Shown: positions 16,173 to 23,819 of the stretch, one piece after another | How the letters are laid out: each line of letters begins with the position of its first letter | Position numbering within the stretch: the stretch's first letter is position 1 | Assembly: GCA_029233965.1 (NCBI GenBank) | Contig: JARGOP010000011.1 | Coordinates: 1-64,000 of the forward strand | From: Verrucomicrobiales bacterium | Lineage (GTDB): Bacteria; Verrucomicrobiota; Verrucomicrobiia; Verrucomicrobiales; DEV007 | DNA: 64,000 bases | Reading direction: 5' to 3' | Notes under the pieces: model-generated | What the model saw: only the letters and a program-made list of their open reading frames with translations | The model's database searches: none | What the model was told of the DNA's origin: nothing | Translations under genes and position numbers: made by a program

Positions 16173-17615
16173 ATGGCAGGAACTTCTACAGCTGACACAA
16201 AGGTGCACCCGTCCGAGGCGGAGGGAGTGGCACGGGAGCCTCTCGTGCTCAATGACCGCCCGATGAGCTGGATCACCGACCGCATTTGCGGGATCGTTGA
16301 AAACCGGCAGCCTTTCATCTGGTGGGTGCTTTTTGTTCCCGCCGCGATGCTGTTCGGCCTTCTCATGGGGACGCTCGTATACCTCGTCTCGACCGGTGTC
16401 GGAGTCTGGGGGAACAACCAGCCGGTTGCCTGGGGCTGGGCGATTGTGAACTTTGTTTTCTGGATTGGTATCGGTCATGCCGGGACCCTGATTTCGGCGA
16501 TTCTCTTTCTGACACGGCAAAAATGGCGGACCTCGGTGAACCGGGCGGCAGAGGCGATGACGCTTATTGCGGTGATGTGTGCCGGAATTTACCCGGGTTT
16601 CCACGTCGGTCGTTTCTGGATGGTGTGGTTTCTTGCTCCGGTTCCAAACGCAAACGCGATCTGGCAGAACTTCAAGAGCCCGCTCCTCTGGGATGTCTTT
16701 GCGGTTTCGACTTACTTCCTGATCTCAGTGATCTTCTGGTATATCGGCCTCATTCCCGATCTCGCGACACTTCGCGACCGGGCTACCAAGAAAATTCCCA
16801 AGTTCCTCTACGGCTTTTTCGCGCTCGGCTGGCGCAGCGGGAACCGTCAGTGGCGTCATTATGAGATGGCCTATCTGCTCCTCGCGGCGCTCTCGACCCC
16901 TCTCGTTCTTTCCGTTCACTCCGTGGTCTCCTTTGACTTTGCGACTTCGGTGGTTCCGGGATGGCACACGACGATTTTCCCTCCCTACTTTGTTGCCGGG
17001 GCGATTTTCGGTGGCTTCGCGATGGTGCTGACCCTGATGCTTCCGGTGCGCAAACTGTACGGCCTCGAAGATCTCTTCACGCACAAGCACATCGACAACA
17101 TGTCCAAGATCATTCTCCTCACGGGGACGATCGTGGGTTACGCCTACATCATGGAGCTGTTCATCAGCTTTTACGGGGCGAATAAATTTGAGACGGATGC
17201 CTTCCACCTGCGGATTCTTTCCGGCCCCTACACCTGGGCCTACTACTGCATGTTCTTTTGCAATGTGATTGCCCCCCAGATCTTCTGGTTCCAGTGGGCG
17301 CGACACAACCTCTGGGTCGTGTTTATTGTCGCGAACTTCGTGAACTTCGGAATGTGGTTTGAGCGTTTTGTGATTATTCCGACGACGCTTGCCCGTGACT
17401 TCCTTCCGGGGCAGTGGGGCTACTACTCGCCCTCACTGACGGAGAAGCTCATGTTCGCGGGAACGTTTGGAATGTTCTTTATGCTTTTCCTTCTCTTTAT
17501 CCGTTTTCTGCCTGTCATCGCGATGTCCGAGGTGAAAGGGGTGTTGCCGCAGAGTGATCCTCATTTCCCGGACTGGAAAAAACTTCGTGAGAAGCGGAGG
17601 CAGGCTGATTCCTGA
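16173..17615 (+). CDS. actC: alternative complex III NrfD-like quinol-binding subunit ActC
   Basis: 480 residues with about ten hydrophobic membrane segments, an NrfD/PsrC-family integral membrane protein. In alternative complex III, ActC forms the quinol site next to the [3Fe-4S] cluster of ActB. A characteristic stretch is [20 protein letters not shown], followed by [19 protein letters not shown]. The gene begins 17 bases after actB. Length is usual for the family; no insertion is seen here, unlike ActF. Confidence 0.95.
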   Translation: MAGTSTADTKVHPSEAEGVAREPLVLNDRPMSWITDRICGIVENRQPFIWWVLFVPAAMLFGLLMGTLVYLVSTGVGVWGNNQPVAWGWAIVNFVFWIGIGHAGTLISAILFLTRQKWRTSVNRAAEAMTLIAVMCAGIYPGFHVGRFWMVWFLAPVPNANAIWQNFKSPLLWDVFAVSTYFLISVIFWYIGLIPDLATLRDRATKKIPKFLYGFFALGWRSGNRQWRHYEMAYLLLAALSTPLVLSVHSVVSFDFATSVVPGWHTTIFPPYFVAGAIFGGFAMVLTLMLPVRKLYGLEDLFTHKHIDNMSKIILLTGTIVGYAYIMELFISFYGANKFETDAFHLRILSGPYTWAYYCMFFCNVIAPQIFWFQWARHNLWVVFIVANFVNFGMWFERFVIIPTTLARDFLPGQWGYYSPSLTEKLMFAGTFGMFFMLFLLFIRFLPVIAMSEVKGVLPQSDPHFPDWKKLREKRRQADS

Positions 17616-17643
17616 TTTGTAAACTGAGACCCCACTGAATCTT

Positions 17644-18201
17644 TTGAGCGCATCATCTGACAACTCCAAGAGCCTGTTTGGCTACGTGGCTGAGTTTCCG
17701 ACCGCGAGTGATCTTTATCATGCGGCTGAGAAGGTCCACGAAGCAGGGTTTCGCCGCTGGGACGTTCATACTCCGTATCCGGTTCATGGAATGGACCACG
17801 CGATGGGATTAGGGAAGAGCTGGCTTTCCGCCGGGGTTCTCGTTGGGGGAACGACTGGATTCCTTTTCGCCCTGTTCCTGCAGTTCTTTACTCAGGTCTC
17901 TCTGTATCCGACGGTGGTGCAAGGCAAGCCGACGAACCTTTTTACGATGCCGGCCTTTTTCCCGGTCACCTTCGAGCTGACGATTCTGTTTTCAGGGTTC
18001 ACGATTTTGTTTGGTCTTCTGGCGGTGATCATGTTGCCGCGCTGGAATCATCCGCTCTTTACCTCGAAGCTCTTCGAGAAGGCGACCGATGACGGGTTTC
18101 TCATGGTGATCGAAGCCCGTGATCCGAAATTTAAGAAAGAAAAGACTCACGATTTCCTCCAGGAAATTGGAGCCGGGAAGATCGAAGAGGTCGCAAACTG
18201 A
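17644..18201 (+). CDS. actD: alternative complex III subunit ActD
   Basis: 185 residues. A cytoplasmic alpha/beta domain (DLYHAAEKVHEAGFRRWDVH, then TPYPVHGMDHAMGL) precedes two membrane helices at about residues 60-85 and 105-130. The PVHG motif is typical of ActD (DUF3341), a peripheral-plus-anchored subunit without cofactors. The only start that keeps the whole domain is TTG 17644; the next Met codons are inside the conserved PVHG region. ActC ends 28 bases before. Confidence 0.9.
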   Translation: MSASSDNSKSLFGYVAEFPTASDLYHAAEKVHEAGFRRWDVHTPYPVHGMDHAMGLGKSWLSAGVLVGGTTGFLFALFLQFFTQVSLYPTVVQGKPTNLFTMPAFFPVTFELTILFSGFTILFGLLAVIMLPRWNHPLFTSKLFEKATDDGFLMVIEARDPKFKKEKTHDFLQEIGAGKIEEVAN

Positions 18202-18216
18202 ACTGAATACATTAGA

Positions 18217-18840
18217 ATGCGTTGGTTTTTCCTCATTTTAGCGATCGCGGTAGTGGCAACAGTGTATGCCCTGGGACCGCGTGGTGAAAAGTTTTCGGAT
18301 CCGCCTTTCGAGCTGTTTCCGGACATGGACCACCAGTATCGTGTCAATTATCAGAAGCCGAGTGACTTCTTTGAAGACGGTCAGGCCTCGCGCGAGCCGG
18401 TTGCGGGGACCGTTCCGCTTGGGTTCACGTTTCCTCATGAAGGAAACAATGATGACTTGAGCACTCCCCTCGATTTCAGTCGTGGCGACAGCTATGCGGA
18501 CACGGGCCTGTTTGGAGATTTTTACGGATCCGGGTACCCGGAAACCTTGAAGGTGGACGAAGAATTTCTCGCCCGCGGAGAACAGCGCTACCAGATCACT
18601 TGCACGCCGTGTCATGGGGAAAGCGGAAATGGCGTCGGCGTCGTCTCCAAATACTGGGCGATCCCGCCGACGGCTAATTTAATTGACGCGCGGGTTTCCG
18701 CGATGCCCGAAGGGCAGATTTTTTGGACAATCACACACGGCAAGGGGCTGATGGGCCCTTACAATGGAGTTCTTTCCGTCAATGACCGGTGGGCGGTCGT
18801 TGCATACGTGAAAGCCCTGCAGGCAGCTGCCGGAAACTGA
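18217..18840 (+). CDS. actE: alternative complex III mono-haem cytochrome c subunit ActE
   Basis: 207 residues. An N-terminal hydrophobic helix (about residues 2-20) precedes the ActE signature region (ELFPDMDHQYRVNYQKPS, then REPVAGTVPLG). A single haem c site CTPCH follows at about residue 129, with GMGP-type Met candidates after it. ActE is a periplasmic electron-exit subunit in ACIII. No lipobox is visible at the N-terminus, so it is probably held by the helix. It lies directly after actD and before actF. Confidence 0.95.
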   Translation: MRWFFLILAIAVVATVYALGPRGEKFSDPPFELFPDMDHQYRVNYQKPSDFFEDGQASREPVAGTVPLGFTFPHEGNNDDLSTPLDFSRGDSYADTGLFGDFYGSGYPETLKVDEEFLARGEQRYQITCTPCHGESGNGVGVVSKYWAIPPTANLIDARVSAMPEGQIFWTITHGKGLMGPYNGVLSVNDRWAVVAYVKALQAAAGN

Positions 18841-18864
18841 TTACGATTTTTTGCGTTACTTCTC

Positions 18865-20382
18865 ATGGCTGGATTAAAAGACGGCGACAATTACAAAGAC
18901 GGCGAATTCCTGAAATCGCCCACTCTCCTCAAGCTCATCTGCCTCGCAGTCGGAGTAGGGGGGCTGATTCTGTTTTTCGGTCTTCGCCTCGCGATGCCTG
19001 AGAAAGCCGGAGCGATGGGCTACAGCTGGCTCTTCGCCGTGGTTTTCTTTCTTTCCCTCTCGATCGGGGGGATGTTCTGGACCCTCCTGCACCATGCGAG
19101 TAACTCCGGATGGGGAACGGTGATTCGCCGTCTCATGGAGAATCTTGGCGTGATGGTTCTCGTCTGTCTCGTCCTCGGACTGCCGCTTCTCGTTCCTCAA
19201 CTCGGATTCAGGGATGCTCTCTGGGAATGGTTTCCCAAACGCGCTGCCGCTCTCGAGGTTGCGGCGGAGAAGGCGGAAGAAGGCAAGGCTGCCTACGTCG
19301 CCGAGCACAATGCTTCGCTCGAGAAGGTCACCGGTGAACTGGAGAAGGCGAAAGCCGATTTCGCAGCAATCGACTCGCCAAGTCCCGGGCATCGCGCTCA
19401 CTTCGAGCGCTCCATCGGTTCTCTGGAAGCGAAGGTCGAGGAGTTGTCCTCGGCTGAAGTGACCGAAGAGAAGGCCGTCAAGAAGCTCAAGGACAAATTT
19501 TTCCTGAAAGAGGAGGCCTTGCTTTATGTGAAGCGTGCCTATCTCAACGAGAACGCCTGGTATCTGCGCTTCTGGTGTTACTTCATCGCTCTTGTCGGAA
19601 TTGCCTACACGCTCAAACGCTGGTCTGTGCGTCAGGATTCAGATCCCGACCCCAAGTGGTTCCGCTGGATGCGCCGCTGGAGCTGCGGATTCCTGCCTTT
19701 CTTTGCGACGGCCTGGACCTTTCTTGTCTTTGACTGGCTTATGGCTCTCGACTACGCGTGGTTTTCCACGATGTGGGGAGTCTACCTCTTCGCAGGCTGT
19801 GCTTTGAACTCGATGGGGCTTCTCGTCATCATGGTGACGGTGTTGCGCAAGGCTGGATACCTCAAGAACGTGGTCACTCTGGAGCATTATCACCTTATGG
19901 GTAAGCTGATGCACGCCTTTGTTATCTTCTGGGCCTACATCGCCTTCTCTCAGTATTTTCTGATCTGGTATGCGAACATCACGGAGGAAACGAAGTTTTA
20001 CCTCACGAGAAATACCGAGTTTTGGAATACGTTCACGATCATGTGTCTCGTTGTCGGACACTTCTTCATCCCGTTTGTGATCCTTCTCGTTCGCAAGGTG
20101 AAGATGATGCCGGTGGTTTTGTCAGCGATCGCGGTTTGGAACCTGTTGATGCACTTCTGTGATATCTACTGGATCATCATCCCGGAGCGAGGCCCTTCAC
20201 TTTCTGCGGCCGCGGGTGCAGACATTCAAATGACCATTCCCGGGGCCTGGCTTTTTGATCTTCTCGCCTTCATCTCGGTGGCCGGCATTTTCGGATATTT
20301 TCTTCTGAGGCAGCTGGGCTCAGCCAGTCTCTTCCCGTGTCGGGATCCCCGTCTCGATGAGTCTCTCAACGTGGTGAACTAA
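18865..20382 (+). CDS. actF: alternative complex III membrane subunit ActF with coiled-coil insertion
   Basis: 505 residues, longer than the usual 400-450. Three membrane helices (about 21-43, 52-76, 92-112) are followed by a hydrophilic region of about 100 residues (about 122-225) rich in Ala, Glu and Lys, with heptad character (AALEVAAEKAEEGKAAYVAE). The conserved part resumes at LYVKRAYLNENAWYLRFWCY and the remaining helices. Related ActF proteins have only a short loop here. With a cytoplasmic N-terminus the insert would lie in the periplasm. ActF is structurally related to ActC but lacks a quinol role in known ACIII. Family assignment is firm; the role of the insert is unknown. Confidence 0.95.
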   Translation: MAGLKDGDNYKDGEFLKSPTLLKLICLAVGVGGLILFFGLRLAMPEKAGAMGYSWLFAVVFFLSLSIGGMFWTLLHHASNSGWGTVIRRLMENLGVMVLVCLVLGLPLLVPQLGFRDALWEWFPKRAAALEVAAEKAEEGKAAYVAEHNASLEKVTGELEKAKADFAAIDSPSPGHRAHFERSIGSLEAKVEELSSAEVTEEKAVKKLKDKFFLKEEALLYVKRAYLNENAWYLRFWCYFIALVGIAYTLKRWSVRQDSDPDPKWFRWMRRWSCGFLPFFATAWTFLVFDWLMALDYAWFSTMWGVYLFAGCALNSMGLLVIMVTVLRKAGYLKNVVTLEHYHLMGKLMHAFVIFWAYIAFSQYFLIWYANITEETKFYLTRNTEFWNTFTIMCLVVGHFFIPFVILLVRKVKMMPVVLSAIAVWNLLMHFCDIYWIIIPERGPSLSAAAGADIQMTIPGAWLFDLLAFISVAGIFGYFLLRQLGSASLFPCRDPRLDESLNVVN

Positions 20383-20402
20383 TTTGAATCTCTAAGACTT
20401 TC

Positions 20403-20840
20403 ATGAGCAATCAGGCATCATCCACTTCCTCTCCGTTCAAGGTGTTTCTTGGAGCGATGGGGGTATTTGTCTTCTTCGGATTTCTGGCATTGATTCTCTC
20501 AGGATATGCCGGGCATGAGAGCCTCGAAGATCGTGCCTACATGGGAGAGTTTGACGCGGAAACGATTCAGCAGCGCTGGGCTAATCTGGAGGAGATTGAA
20601 ACGGCGCAAAGCAGTCTCCTCGATGAGAAGAAGGTGGCAGCAGAAATGACTGCTCTCGTAAAAAATGCGCCGAAGGCGGCCAAGTCTTCCGTGGTAGTGC
20701 CGGGATCTCCCACTTTCACGAAGCAGATGGAAGAGGCTTCGGCACCGAAGGAGGAAGCGCCGGCAAAACCTGCCGAAGCGGCCAAGCCCGCGGCACCTGC
20801 TACTCCCGCCGCCCCGTCTGAAGTTAAACCTGCTCAGTGA
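20403..20840 (+). CDS. small membrane protein with Ala/Pro-rich tail, respiratory block
   Basis: 145 residues, no family recognised. One membrane helix (about residues 13-36, FLGAMGVFVFFGFLALILSG) is followed by a charged helical stretch (about 45-90) and a low-complexity tail of Ala, Pro, Lys and Glu. It lies 20 bases after actF and its stop overlaps a possible GTG start of the ccoN-like gene, so it is translated as part of the block. Position between alternative complex III and the oxidase genes suggests an accessory or linker subunit; that is inference only. Confidence 0.75.
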   Translation: MSNQASSTSSPFKVFLGAMGVFVFFGFLALILSGYAGHESLEDRAYMGEFDAETIQQRWANLEEIETAQSSLLDEKKVAAEMTALVKNAPKAAKSSVVVPGSPTFTKQMEEASAPKEEAPAKPAEAAKPAAPATPAAPSEVKPAQ

Positions 20841-20875
20841 GTAAAAACGCACGTTTGCAGAAACGAGAAAATTTT

Positions 20876-22336
20876 ATGACAGTTCCCCAACCGACACCGG
20901 AAGAAATGGCAGAGCGCGCCTCGATTGATCGCTCTACCCGGTATCCTGTGATGTTTTTCTTCACCAGTGCGGCTGCCTGGTTGCTTGCGGCAACTCTGCT
21001 GGGTTTCCTGAGTTCTTTGAAACTGCGCGTTCCGGAGCTTTGGGATGGTTGTGAATTCGTCACCTACGGTCGTCTCTTTCCTGCTCACATGAGTGCCCTT
21101 GTCTATGGATGGGCGATGCAGGCAGGGATCGGTGTGATGCTTTGGCTCATGGCACGCCTCACCCGGAATGAGTTGAAGCACGGTGTTACCATCATTGTGA
21201 TCGGGCACGTTTGGAACGCTGCCGTGACCCTCATGGTTTTCAGTGTCTGGTTTGGGTTCGGGCGCGGGATTCCTCTTCTTGACTTTCCCCGGTGGATCTG
21301 GCCTGTCGTCGCTCTGTCTTACGCTTTGATTGTTGTCTGGATGGTCCCGATGTTCCGTTCACGGCGTGATTCCCCCGTTTATGTTTCGGAAATGTTCATC
21401 GTCGGGGCTGCGGTCTGGTTTCCCTGGATTTTTCTTACCGCTAACATCTTCATCAACAAGGGGACTGCTCCGGTCATGGGTGCGGGTATCGATGCCTGGT
21501 ACATCACGAACCTGATCTACTTCTGGATGGCGCCCGTCGCACTTGCAGTCGCTTATTACATTATTCCAAAGATTGCCGGTCGACCGATTTACAGTTATCC
21601 GCTCGCCCATCTGACTTTCTGGTTGCTCGCTTTTCTGGCCGGATGGACGGGATTCTCCCGCTTCATGGGCGGGCCGTTTCCTGCCTGGATGCCTGCTGTT
21701 AGCGGGGCGGCCGCAATTTTTATTCTCCTCGCCATCCTTGCGACAGTGACGAATCTGATGCTGACCTTGAAGGGGTGTTCCAAACTGTGGGAATACAGTC
21801 CTTCTCTGCGTTTCACGGTTTTCGGCATGCTCATGCTTGGGCTTTATGCGTTGCTCTCAGCGATGAGTTCCACTTTTTACTTCGGAAAGAACCTCCAGTT
21901 CAGCCACTTCGTTGTCGGAATGGACACACTCGCGTTTTACGGTTTCTTCTCGATGACGATTTTCGGCGCGATTTACTTCATCGTCCCCCGCATCACGGGT
22001 GCTGAGTGGCCTTCCGGGGCGAGAATCCGCTCTCATTTCTGGTGGAGCACCTACGGTATCATGACTCTCGTCGTCACGATGTTGGTCGGCGGCGTCGCCC
22101 AGGGAGGAAACCTCGCCGTTTGGGATCAGGAGTTTTCCACCTCGTTTGTGAACTCGTCAGCCTATGTGGTTGGACGTGCCGTGGCGTGGGCGTTGATTTC
22201 CTACTCCAACTTCCTCTTCCTTTACCAACTGGCTCTGATGTTTGCTGGAAAAGGACGAAAGTCCGACGGGCCGACTTTGATCCATGCTGAACCTGGAACG
22301 GCGCCAAGCGCGAAAGCCGCGGCAGGCTTGAGCTGA
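20876..22336 (+). CDS. degenerate CcoN-like protein (cbb3 oxidase subunit I fold without active-site ligands)
   Basis: About 486 residues with roughly 12 membrane helices. Similarity to cbb3 oxidase subunit I is clear around GRLFPAHMSALVYGW, AYYIIPKIAGRPIYSYPL and FGAIYFIVPRITG. His71 matches the first low-spin haem b ligand. Yet YGHN of active enzymes is YITN here (Thr211), and FLYIWAGPHH aligns without gaps to FLAGWTGFSR: the cross-linked Tyr is Ala255 and the CuB His pair is Ser261-Arg262. GHVH is GMDT, losing the haem b3 His (Met349) and the second haem b His (Thr351). It therefore cannot form the haem-copper centre. A GTG at 20837 overlapping the previous stop is an alternative start. 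Likely role: scaffold for the cytochromes encoded next; inferred. Confidence 0.85.
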   Translation: MTVPQPTPEEMAERASIDRSTRYPVMFFFTSAAAWLLAATLLGFLSSLKLRVPELWDGCEFVTYGRLFPAHMSALVYGWAMQAGIGVMLWLMARLTRNELKHGVTIIVIGHVWNAAVTLMVFSVWFGFGRGIPLLDFPRWIWPVVALSYALIVVWMVPMFRSRRDSPVYVSEMFIVGAAVWFPWIFLTANIFINKGTAPVMGAGIDAWYITNLIYFWMAPVALAVAYYIIPKIAGRPIYSYPLAHLTFWLLAFLAGWTGFSRFMGGPFPAWMPAVSGAAAIFILLAILATVTNLMLTLKGCSKLWEYSPSLRFTVFGMLMLGLYALLSAMSSTFYFGKNLQFSHFVVGMDTLAFYGFFSMTIFGAIYFIVPRITGAEWPSGARIRSHFWWSTYGIMTLVVTMLVGGVAQGGNLAVWDQEFSTSFVNSSAYVVGRAVAWALISYSNFLFLYQLALMFAGKGRKSDGPTLIHAEPGTAPSAKAAAGLS

Positions 22337-22359
22337 TAACTGAAACGAATTTCTTTCGA

Positions 22360-22971
22360 ATGAAATCTGACACATTTTTGAAACTGATCGGGGGCCTTGC
22401 TTTGGCATTTCTTCTCCCCTGGGTGTTTCTTATTCTCATCCCCTTTGTTTCGGCATCGAATGCTGAGCCGATTCCCTACGGAGAGGGCGAGGAAGTCGAG
22501 GGTGGCGTGACGGCTTATCCTGACAGTGTTTTCTATCGTCACGGTTCGAGCGATTACGGTCGTCAGATCTATGCTGCGGAAGGTTGTGTTTATTGCCACA
22601 CACAGGTAATTCGCCCCACCTATGCCGGGCCGGATATGTGGCGCCCGGGATGGGGCGGTCGAGAGGCTGACGGGCTCGCCCGCGAGACGCAGCCGATGGA
22701 TTACACCCTGGAGGAGGTCGCTCCTCTTGGATACCAGCGCATCGGGCAGGATCTTTCCAATGTCGGGCATCGTATCACCACGAGGGAGTTGATGCATCAG
22801 CATCTCTCCGACCCGAAAAGTCTCGACCCTGATAGCGGCATGCCTGCTTACCTCCACCTCTACAAGAAATCTCCGTATGGCGAAGGACTTGTTCCAACAC
22901 CGAAGGCGGAGGCCCTTGTTGATTATCTTCTCTCACTGAAGAAAGATCAGCCTGTTCCCTCAGGAAAATAA
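22360..22971 (+). CDS. CcoO-like membrane-anchored mono-haem cytochrome c
   Basis: 203 residues. An N-terminal membrane helix (about residues 7-29) anchors a periplasmic domain. EGCVYCHTQVIRPTY is the CcoO haem c motif, CVYCH at about residues 70-74. GMPAYLHL near residue 157 supplies the expected Met ligand. QRIGQDLSNVGHR matches the CcoO region before it. In cbb3 oxidases CcoO docks on CcoN and feeds electrons to it. Here its CcoN partner lacks catalytic ligands, so it may deliver electrons elsewhere. It follows the ccoN-like gene by 23 bases. Confidence 0.9.
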   Translation: MKSDTFLKLIGGLALAFLLPWVFLILIPFVSASNAEPIPYGEGEEVEGGVTAYPDSVFYRHGSSDYGRQIYAAEGCVYCHTQVIRPTYAGPDMWRPGWGGREADGLARETQPMDYTLEEVAPLGYQRIGQDLSNVGHRITTRELMHQHLSDPKSLDPDSGMPAYLHLYKKSPYGEGLVPTPKAEALVDYLLSLKKDQPVPSGK

Positions 22972-22999
22972 TTGAATTTAAAGTCTCAAGCAGAACCAG

Positions 23000-23737
23000 A
23001 TGGCAGACGAGATAAAGAACATTGATTACGAGCAGGGTCTTCCCGGCGCGATTGACCTTCACGATTCCGTGAAACGGGAGAATCCTCTCTCTCAGGGTGG
23101 CGAAGGAACTGTTGGTCTTACCGTGATGGTGATCGGGGCTCTCATTCTCATCCTTGGTGGTGGTCATCTCTTCAGCTCGAGCAACGGTTTTAAATCCAGC
23201 ATTTACATCAGCGAGAATTACCAGCCCGAACCGCGCCCGTCCCTGGGCGGAGATGAATCCGCCGCCGAGCAGGTCGCCTGGATTGAGGACTGGATGAGTG
23301 ATGGCAAGAAAGTTTACAATAACTGCATCGCCTGCCATCAGGCCTCAGGTCTCGGTATTCCGGGGCAGTTTCCACCTCTGGTCGGATCCGAGTGGGTTGA
23401 TCAAGGTACCTCACGGCTCGGTGCGATCATGTTGCACGGCATCAATGGTCCTTTCAAAGTCGCCGGGCAAACCTACAATCAGCTGATGCCGGCGTGGAAC
23501 AATTTGAGCGATGAGAAAATTGCTCAGGTGGTTACTTACATTCGCCGTGAATTTGGCAGTCTCCAGGAGGGGGATGACGGCGTAGTAACCACCGAAATGA
23601 TCAAGGCGGCGCGCGAGCAGTTTGGCAGTCACAGTGGACCTTACACGGAAGCTGAGCTGCTGGCGATTCCCGCCGATGAAGATTTACCCGGTTCCAGGGT
23701 GGACCTGGAAACCGGTGAGCCGCTCAGCGAAGGCTGA
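23000..23737 (+). CDS. membrane-anchored mono-haem cytochrome c (CcoP-like)
   Basis: 245 residues. A cytoplasmic N-terminus of about 35 residues (containing YEQGLPGAIDL) leads into one membrane helix (about 36-55). A periplasmic cytochrome c domain follows with CIACH at about residues 112-116 and a Met candidate in QLMPAW (about 157). The topology resembles CcoP, but with one haem instead of two. It completes an N-O-P-like triple with the preceding genes. It could carry electrons from alternative complex III to the CuA site of the aa3 oxidase encoded next, whose subunit II has no fused cytochrome domain. Confidence 0.85.
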   Translation: MADEIKNIDYEQGLPGAIDLHDSVKRENPLSQGGEGTVGLTVMVIGALILILGGGHLFSSSNGFKSSIYISENYQPEPRPSLGGDESAAEQVAWIEDWMSDGKKVYNNCIACHQASGLGIPGQFPPLVGSEWVDQGTSRLGAIMLHGINGPFKVAGQTYNQLMPAWNNLSDEKIAQVVTYIRREFGSLQEGDDGVVTTEMIKAAREQFGSHSGPYTEAELLAIPADEDLPGSRVDLETGEPLSEG

Positions 23738-23819
23738 GGGTTCTCCCTGAATGTTTGATTGATATCCGTTGCCTTGAACCGACATTGCCGGTTTCTTCAG
23801 GCAGCAATTTTCCAGAAGT

